From assembly GCA_903934925.1 (NCBI GenBank), contig CAIZPS010000127.1, forward strand, positions 1-36,975: 36,975 bases of DNA, read 5' to 3'. Of this stretch, positions 32,316 through 36,975 are shown in pieces. The stretch comes from an uncultured bacterium. Lineage in GTDB: Bacteria; Actinomycetota; Actinomycetes; S36-B12. Numbering within the stretch: the first letter of the stretch is position 1; each line of letters starts with the position of its first letter. A program made the position numbers and the translations under genes. A model generated the notes under the pieces. The model saw only the letters and a list, made by a program, of their open reading frames with translations. It was not told the origin of the DNA and ran no database searches.

Positions 32316-32326
32316 CCCCCCCCCCC
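32316..32326. repeat. C11 homopolymer immediately after livF stop
   Basis: gtaagCCCCCCCCCCCacg. Confidence 0.9.
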
Positions 32327-32416
32327 ACGACCGCCGAATCGCGGCCAGTGGCCCGGCGACCCACCCGCCCAGACGCGAGGAGCACGGCGACCCGTCGGGA
32401 AGCACGCCGGGAAAAG

Positions 32417-32454
32417 GCTGTGGGGGCCGCCCCCGAAGGGACGACCCCCACAGC
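32417..32454 (-). terminator. Intrinsic terminator of the substrate-binding protein gene
   Basis: GCTGTGGGGG/CCCCCACAGC 10-bp stem, followed on - strand by CTTTTCCC. Confidence 0.8.
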
Positions 32455-32466
32455 GTGGGACTGCTC

Positions 32467-33867
32467 TCAGCCGACGTTCGGGCCGATGCCCTGCTTGACC
32501 ATCTCCTGGATGATCTGAGCGGACTCGTCGAAGCCGATGAGGACGACCGCCTCCGGACCCGCAGCCTTGATCTTCGCCACGTCAGCGGCGAAGTCGGTGG
32601 CCTTGGGGTCGTAGACGACGTTGGCGACAACCTCGCCACCGCCCTCGGTGACCGCCTTGGTGACGTTGGCGTTCAGGCCGTCACCGTAGGAGTCCTGGAG
32701 CGACATGATGGCCACCTTGGTGTAGCCGTCCTGCAGCACGAGCGTGCCGACGAACGCGCCCTGGAGGACGTCCGACGGTGCCGTGCGCCAGTACAGGCCG
32801 CGGTCGGGAGCGGTGGTCAGCTCGGGCGAGGTGTTCGCCGGGCTGATCATCAAGACACCCGCATTGGTGACCTGGTCGAGAACCGACAGGGTCGAGCCGG
32901 AGGAGGCGGCGCCGACGAGGATGTCGATGCCCAGCGGCAGGAGACGCTTGACGGTCTGCTTGCCGGTCTCGGTCGAGGTGTCGCCCGAGTCGCCCTCCTC
33001 GAGGACGATCTTGTCGAAGCCCGGAATGCCACCGGCCGCCTCGATGTCCTTGATGGCGAGCTTCACGCCGGCGACCTCGGGTGGGCCGAGGAAGGCGAGG
33101 TTGCCCGTCACGGGAAGGAAGGTGCCGATCTTGAAGACGCCGTCGCCAGCGCCCTCCTGCGGCTTGCCGTCGATCGGATTGGCCTCGCCCTCGGGCACGA
33201 TCTCGCCCGCGAGGTACGTCACCTCAGGAAGGAGCGTGTTGTCCGGGCCGAACTGGTACACGCCGATCGAGGCGCTGGTCGGGTCACCGGCATCCCAGAA
33301 GTTCACGGCACCGGAGCGACCGTTGTAGTCGATCTCCTTGCCCTCCTCCAGGAGCGCGAGGCAGCCCGCGTAGTCGTTGCAGATCTCCGTGCCGTTGGTG
33401 ATCGACACCATCTGCTTGGCCATGTCGACACCGGCGTCGGACTTGGCCTTCGCCGCGGCAAGAGCCGCGAGGACGACCGCGTCGTAGGACTCGGGGGCGT
33501 AGGCGAAGTCGATCAGCTCGGGATCGACCGACAGCAGGGCATCCTTGAAGTCCTGGGTGTTCTCCGCACCCGGGATGGTGCCCTTGACGCCGTCCAGGGT
33601 GCCGGCCGGGAGCTTCTCGCCCAGCGCGTTGCCCGTGTTGCCATCGACGAGGTACAGCGGCACGCCAGCAGCTGCGGGAGCCTCCTCGGCGGGAGCCTCC
33701 TCAGCAGGAGCCTCCTCGGCGGGAGCCTCCTCAGCAGGGGCTTCGGCTGCGGGCTCGCTGGCCGCTGGCTCGGTCTCGGCGGTGTCGCTGCTCCCGCCGC
33801 ACGCGGCGAGGGCAAGCGAGGCCACACCGAGCACGGCAGCGGTCTTGAAGACCGTTGTGCGCTTCAT
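32467..33867 (-). CDS. ABC transporter substrate-binding lipoprotein (Peripla_BP_6/LivJ-like), apparently circularly permuted
   Basis: Lipobox LALAAC; EEAPA linker; then VPLYLVDGNTGNALGEKLPAGTLDGVKGTIPG...IGVYQFGPDNT, then VFKIGTFLPVTGNLAFLGPPEVAGVKLAIKDIEAAGG...YWRTAPSDVLQG...VLIGFDESAQIIQEMVKQGIGPNVG*. Confidence 0.9.
   Translation of the reverse strand: MKRTTVFKTAAVLGVASLALAACGGSSDTAETEPAASEPAAEAPAEEAPAEEAPAEEAPAEEAPAAAGVPLYLVDGNTGNALGEKLPAGTLDGVKGTIPGAENTQDFKDALLSVDPELIDFAYAPESYDAVVLAALAAAKAKSDAGVDMAKQMVSITNGTEICNDYAGCLALLEEGKEIDYNGRSGAVNFWDAGDPTSASIGVYQFGPDNTLLPEVTYLAGEIVPEGEANPIDGKPQEGAGDGVFKIGTFLPVTGNLAFLGPPEVAGVKLAIKDIEAAGGIPGFDKIVLEEGDSGDTSTETGKQTVKRLLPLGIDILVGAASSGSTLSVLDQVTNAGVLMISPANTSPELTTAPDRGLYWRTAPSDVLQGAFVGTLVLQDGYTKVAIMSLQDSYGDGLNANVTKAVTEGGGEVVANVVYDPKATDFAADVAKIKAAGPEAVVLIGFDESAQIIQEMVKQGIGPNVG
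33680..33739 (-). repeat. 4 x 15-bp coding repeat (EEAPA linker)
   Basis: GCCTCCTC[G/A]GC[G/A]GG[A/G] x4 on + strand, alternating as a 30-bp unit. Confidence 0.9.
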
Positions 33868-33891
33868 GCAGTCTCCTTAAGGAAAGGACAG

Positions 33892-33911
33892 GCGACGGCG
33901 GACGCCGTCGC
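33892..33911 (-). other. Perfect 8-bp hairpin at predicted 5' end of substrate-binding protein mRNA
   Basis: GCGACGGC-GGAC-GCCGTCGC; -10-like TAGAGT at 33926-33921. Confidence 0.6.
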
Positions 33912-33937
33912 GTTGCCGACACTCTAAGGGGCCGCTT

Positions 33938-33993
33938 GTTACGCACGGGTAACTAGGGGTCACTTCGTTGGCGGTTCGTGACCGTTCCGTGAC
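33938..33993. promoter_or_regulatory. Cluster of GTNAC half-sites (GlnR/OmpR-family-like operator region)
   Basis: GTTAC-N6-GTAAC (33938-33953); GTGAC on - strand (33963-33959); GTGAC-N6-GTGAC (33978-33993). Confidence 0.45.
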
Positions 33994-34051
33994 CTGAGCC
34001 CGGACCGGCGAGGGTCAGCTGTGCGGCTCGACCCCTACCCCGCTCAGCCCG

Positions 34052-34633
34052 CTACTCCGTGCTGGCCAGCACGAGGGCCGCCGCCTCCGCCAGCGTGATG
34101 CGGCCATCCATGGCCGAGCGCCTGAGGAGGGCGAAGGCCTCGGGCTCGGTGAGGCCAGAGGTCTCCTGCAGCCTCCCCTTGGCGCGCTCGACCACCTCCC
34201 GGGCATCCTGTCGCTCCCTCAGCCCGGTCACCTGGGCGGCGAGCTCGCGCATCTGCTCCCATCGGGCGACGGCCACCTCGATGGCCGGCGGGAGGTCACT
34301 GCGCCCGAAGGGCTTGACGAGATACCCGAGGACCCCGGCATCCACTGCGCGTCGGACGGTCTCCTGCTCACTGAACGCCGTCACCATGACGACGGGAGCC
34401 AGCCCCTCGGAGATGATCTCCTCCGCTGCCGAAAGGCCGTCGCGGCGAGGCATCGCGACATCCAGGAAGACGACGTCGGGGCGCAGTTCCCGGGTTCGAT
34501 CAACGGCCGCCTGGCCGTCAGCCACCTGCCCCACGACGTCGTAGCCGAGTTCGGTGAGGAGCTCGACGAGGTCCATCCTGATGAGAGCCTCATCCTCGGC
34601 AACGAGGACCGTCGTGACCTTCGGGTCGGTCAT
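34052..34633 (-). CDS. pdtaR: ANTAR-domain response regulator (PdtaR-like)
   Basis: VLVAEDEALIRMDLVELLTELGYDVVG receiver; C-terminal RLQETSGLTEPEAFALLRRSAMDGRITLAEAAALVL ANTAR. Confidence 0.92.
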   Translation of the reverse strand: MTDPKVTTVLVAEDEALIRMDLVELLTELGYDVVGQVADGQAAVDRTRELRPDVVFLDVAMPRRDGLSAAEEIISEGLAPVVMVTAFSEQETVRRAVDAGVLGYLVKPFGRSDLPPAIEVAVARWEQMRELAAQVTGLRERQDAREVVERAKGRLQETSGLTEPEAFALLRRSAMDGRITLAEAAALVLASTE

Positions 34634-34645
34634 GAGGACAGCGTA
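34631..34645 (-). promoter_or_regulatory. Putative leaderless promoter: TACGCT-N6-ATG of the ANTAR regulator
   Basis: - strand TACGCT GTCCTC ATG. Confidence 0.5.
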
Positions 34646-34680
34646 GGGCGACGACCCACGCCGACTACCATCGGTGACAC

Positions 34681-34754
34681 GCCCCGGTATCCCAACCGGC
34701 AGAGGAAGCGGTCTCAAACACCGTCCAGTGTGGGTTCGAATCCCACCCGGGGCA
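34681..34754 (+). tRNA. tRNA with anticodon CAA (Leu), short variable loop, CCA not encoded
   Basis: GCCCCGG/CCGGGGC acceptor; GCGGT-CTCAAAC-ACCGT anticodon arm; 5-nt variable loop CCAGT; GTGGG-TTCGAAT-CCCAC T arm; A73 followed by CCC. Confidence 0.88.
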
Positions 34755-34858
34755 CCCCTGAAGGATCGATAACGGTTCAGCACGCGTTGCCTCGTGAGCC
34801 CGAGATCAACCGCTTCGCGCTGCTAGCCTCAGCAGCACCATTCGCGGAAGGATCCCCC

Positions 34859-35359
34859 ATGTCCACATCCACCCGCAGGGCCGCTCTCGCCCTCGCCGCT
34901 GCCGCTACCACGCTGGTGACTCTCACGGCGTGCGGCGGAGCCGCCGAGACGATCACCGAGCAGGTGGTCGAGGAGGCCACGGGCGGTGATGTCGCCATCG
35001 ACGACGAAGGCATCACCATGACCGACGATCAGGGCAACCAGATGGCCATGGGCGAGGGAGTCGCCGTCCCCGACAACTGGCCATCGAACGTCCCCCTCTT
35101 CGACGGCACCCTCGTCATGGTCTCCTCCAACGCGGACGGCACGGCCACGGCGTCGTGGACGACCGAGGGTGACCCCACAGCGGTCGCAGACGCCTACGGC
35201 GCCCAGCTCGAGAGCGCCGGTTACTCCAAGCAGTCCGACGCCAACCTCGACGGCACCATCGTCCGGGAGTACACGTCGGCCGATCTGGTCATCAGCCTGC
35301 TGGCCGGAGAGGCCGATGGCGTCACCGGCCTGACGATGACCGCGATGCCGGCCAACTAG
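34859..35359 (+). CDS. Small secreted lipoprotein, unknown function
   Basis: Lipobox VTLTAC; GGAAGGA upstream of ATG; TAGCCT -10-like box at 34824. Confidence 0.82.
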   Translation: MSTSTRRAALALAAAATTLVTLTACGGAAETITEQVVEEATGGDVAIDDEGITMTDDQGNQMAMGEGVAVPDNWPSNVPLFDGTLVMVSSNADGTATASWTTEGDPTAVADAYGAQLESAGYSKQSDANLDGTIVREYTSADLVISLLAGEADGVTGLTMTAMPAN

Positions 35360-35384
35360 CAGCAGCGCGTGCCGGGGCTGAGCC

Positions 35385-35834
35385 TTACGAGGCAGCCGGG
35401 TCCACCGCGGGATCGAGAACCAGTCGAGGCTTGAGTTCCAGCAGGCGAGCGAGCAGGCCGTTCACGAAGGACGGCGACTCGTCAGTCGACAGTTCAGTGG
35501 CCAAGGTGACGGCCTCAGAGATGGCGACAGCCTCAGGTGCATCCGTGCCCCACAGCACTTCAAAGGCACCGAGCCGCAGGATCGACCGGTCGACGGCCGG
35601 CATGCGGTCGACCGACCAACCCATCGAGTAGCTGCTCAGGAGTTCGTCGATCTGCTCCAGATGAGCGGCCACTCCCTCGACGAGGACGTCGACGTACGGG
35701 TTCATCGCCGCATGGCCGTCCTGCTGTCGCCGCTCCTGCGTCTGGAGCAGGACGTCGAGCGGGGCCACGCCACGGGCATCGGCTTCGAAGAGCACGTCGA
35801 GGGCGCGCTTGCGGGCCTTGCTGCGGGCGGACAT
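35385..35834 (-). CDS. nusB: Transcription antitermination factor NusB
   Basis: MSARSKARKRALDVLFEADARG...VDRSILRLGAFEVLWGTDAPEAVAISEAVTLA...SPSFVNGLLARL. Confidence 0.96.
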   Translation of the reverse strand: MSARSKARKRALDVLFEADARGVAPLDVLLQTQERRQQDGHAAMNPYVDVLVEGVAAHLEQIDELLSSYSMGWSVDRMPAVDRSILRLGAFEVLWGTDAPEAVAISEAVTLATELSTDESPSFVNGLLARLLELKPRLVLDPAVDPAAS

Positions 35835-35849
35835 GGTCGGTGGCCGACG

Positions 35850-36413
35850 TCAGTCGTTGATGCGGCCGAGGTACGACCCGTCGCGGGTGTCGACCTTGAC
35901 CTTGGTGTCCGACTCGATGAACAGCGGGACCTGGATCTCGGCACCTGTCTCGAGGGTCGCTGGCTTGGTTCCCGCGGAGGAGCGATCACCCTGCAGGCCG
36001 GGCTCGGTGTAGGTGATCATCAGCTCGACGGAGGCCGGGAGCTCGCAGATGATCGGGCTGCCGTTGTGCACGGAGATGTTGGCGATCTGATTCTCCAGCA
36101 GGAACTTCGCAGAGTCACCGACGACGGAGTCCGGCACGGCGAACTGCTCGTAGGACGTGGTGTCCATGAAGACCCAGTCATCACCGTCGCGGTAGAGGTA
36201 CTGCATGTCGCGGCGGTCGACCGTCTCGGTCTCGACCTTGGTGCCCGCGTTGAAGGTCTTGTCGACCACCTTTCCCGAGAGCACGTTCTTCAGCTTGGTG
36301 CGGACGAAGGCGCCGCCCTTGCCCGGCTTCACATGCTGGAACTCGACGACGGTCCACAGCTGGCCGTCGAGGTTGAGGACGAGTCCGTTCTTGAGGTCGT
36401 TCGTGGTGGCCAC
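35850..36413 (-). CDS. efp: Elongation factor P
   Basis: [57 protein letters not shown] start 36413. Confidence 0.96.
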   Translation of the reverse strand: MATTNDLKNGLVLNLDGQLWTVVEFQHVKPGKGGAFVRTKLKNVLSGKVVDKTFNAGTKVETETVDRRDMQYLYRDGDDWVFMDTTSYEQFAVPDSVVGDSAKFLLENQIANISVHNGSPIICELPASVELMITYTEPGLQGDRSSAGTKPATLETGAEIQVPLFIESDTKVKVDTRDGSYLGRIND

Positions 36414-36432
36414 GTGCCCTGCTCCCAGGTGA

Positions 36433-36975
36433 TCAGGCGCCCACGACACGCAGTTCCGGCGAGCCCGACGTGAGCAAGCGCGGCCCAGCGTCATGGACGA
36501 CGAGGGTGTCTTCGATGCGGACACCGCCCTTCCCCGGCAGATAGGCCCCGGGCTCGACGGTGAACGCCATGTCGGCCTGAATGCTACCCGTGGAGCGGGC
36601 GCTGATCCCCGGCGCCTCATGGATCACCAGTCCCACCCCGTGCCCGAGCCCGTGGGTGAAGCGACCTTCCAGGCCGGCGGCGCGCAACGGGACTCGAGCA
36701 GCCGCATCGATCTCGCACGCCGGCGTCCCTGGACGACACACCGCAATCGCGGCGCTCTGCGCCTCCCGCACCGCCTCATGCAGGTCCACCTGCCATGACT
36801 GAGGGGAGCGCCCCACCACGAAGGTGCGGGTCATGTCCGCGTGGTACCCGGCTACACGGGCACCGGCATCGATCACGAGGAGGTCTCCCTCAGTCAGCGT
36901 GACCGGACCCGGCTGATGGTGCGGGATTGCCGAATGCGCACCGGCCCCGACGATGGTCTCGAAGGCGCGGTCCTC
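36433..36975 (-). CDS. M24 family metallopeptidase (Xaa-Pro aminopeptidase/dipeptidase), truncated at window end
   Basis: [61 protein letters not shown]; frame open to 36975. Confidence 0.93.
   Translation of the reverse strand, partial: EDRAFETIVGAGAHSAIPHHQPGPVTLTEGDLLVIDAGARVAGYHADMTRTFVVGRSPQSWQVDLHEAVREAQSAAIAVCRPGTPACEIDAAARVPLRAAGLEGRFTHGLGHGVGLVIHEAPGISARSTGSIQADMAFTVEPGAYLPGKGGVRIEDTLVVHDAGPRLLTSGSPELRVVGA

Noticed and set aside
32467-33867. Binding-protein gene as a truncated pseudogene
   Set aside because: Both halves of the domain are present in one open frame with lipobox, ribosome-binding site, promoter-like region and terminator.

Overview
High-GC actinobacterial chromosome segment, mostly conserved housekeeping loci. 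Order: tal(partial)-zwf-opcA-pgl > < rbpA-secG-tpiA-pgk-gap; glycosyltransferase-whiA-yvcK-rapZ-uvrC-Rieske lipoprotein-uvrA (all -); MBL hydrolase and GNAT (+); terC-uvrB-secreted protein-coaE-rpsA-polA (-); PaaI-type thioesterase and livH-livM-livG-livF (+); a branched-chain-type substrate-binding lipoprotein (-); ANTAR response regulator (-); a tRNA with Leu anticodon CAA; a small lipoprotein (+); nusB-efp-M24 peptidase(partial) (-). No phage, transposon or CRISPR was seen. Main non-routine observations: (1) the ABC substrate-binding lipoprotein (32467-33867 -) appears circularly permuted, with the usual C-terminal segment (VPLYLVDGNTGN...IGVYQFGPDNT) placed before the usual N-terminal segment (FKIGTFLPVTGNLAFLGPPEVAG...QEMVKQGIGPNVG). 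(2) A 32-bp tandem repeat between zwf and opcA forms a chain of three 11-codon minicistrons linked by GTGA stop/start overlaps, each overlap lying in a GNRA-type hairpin loop. (3) A 28-bp tandem repeat in the pgl/rbpA convergent gap includes the rbpA stop codon. (4) Six genes start exactly 6 nt after a TANNNT box (probable leaderless transcripts), including a divergent polA/thioesterase pair whose -10 boxes overlap by 2 bp. (5) A 74-nt tRNA carries a Leu(CAA) anticodon but has a short, class I variable loop. (6) The LivH permease has an N-terminal secreted beta-domain. Product calls rest on recognising motifs in the supplied translations; no database search was run.
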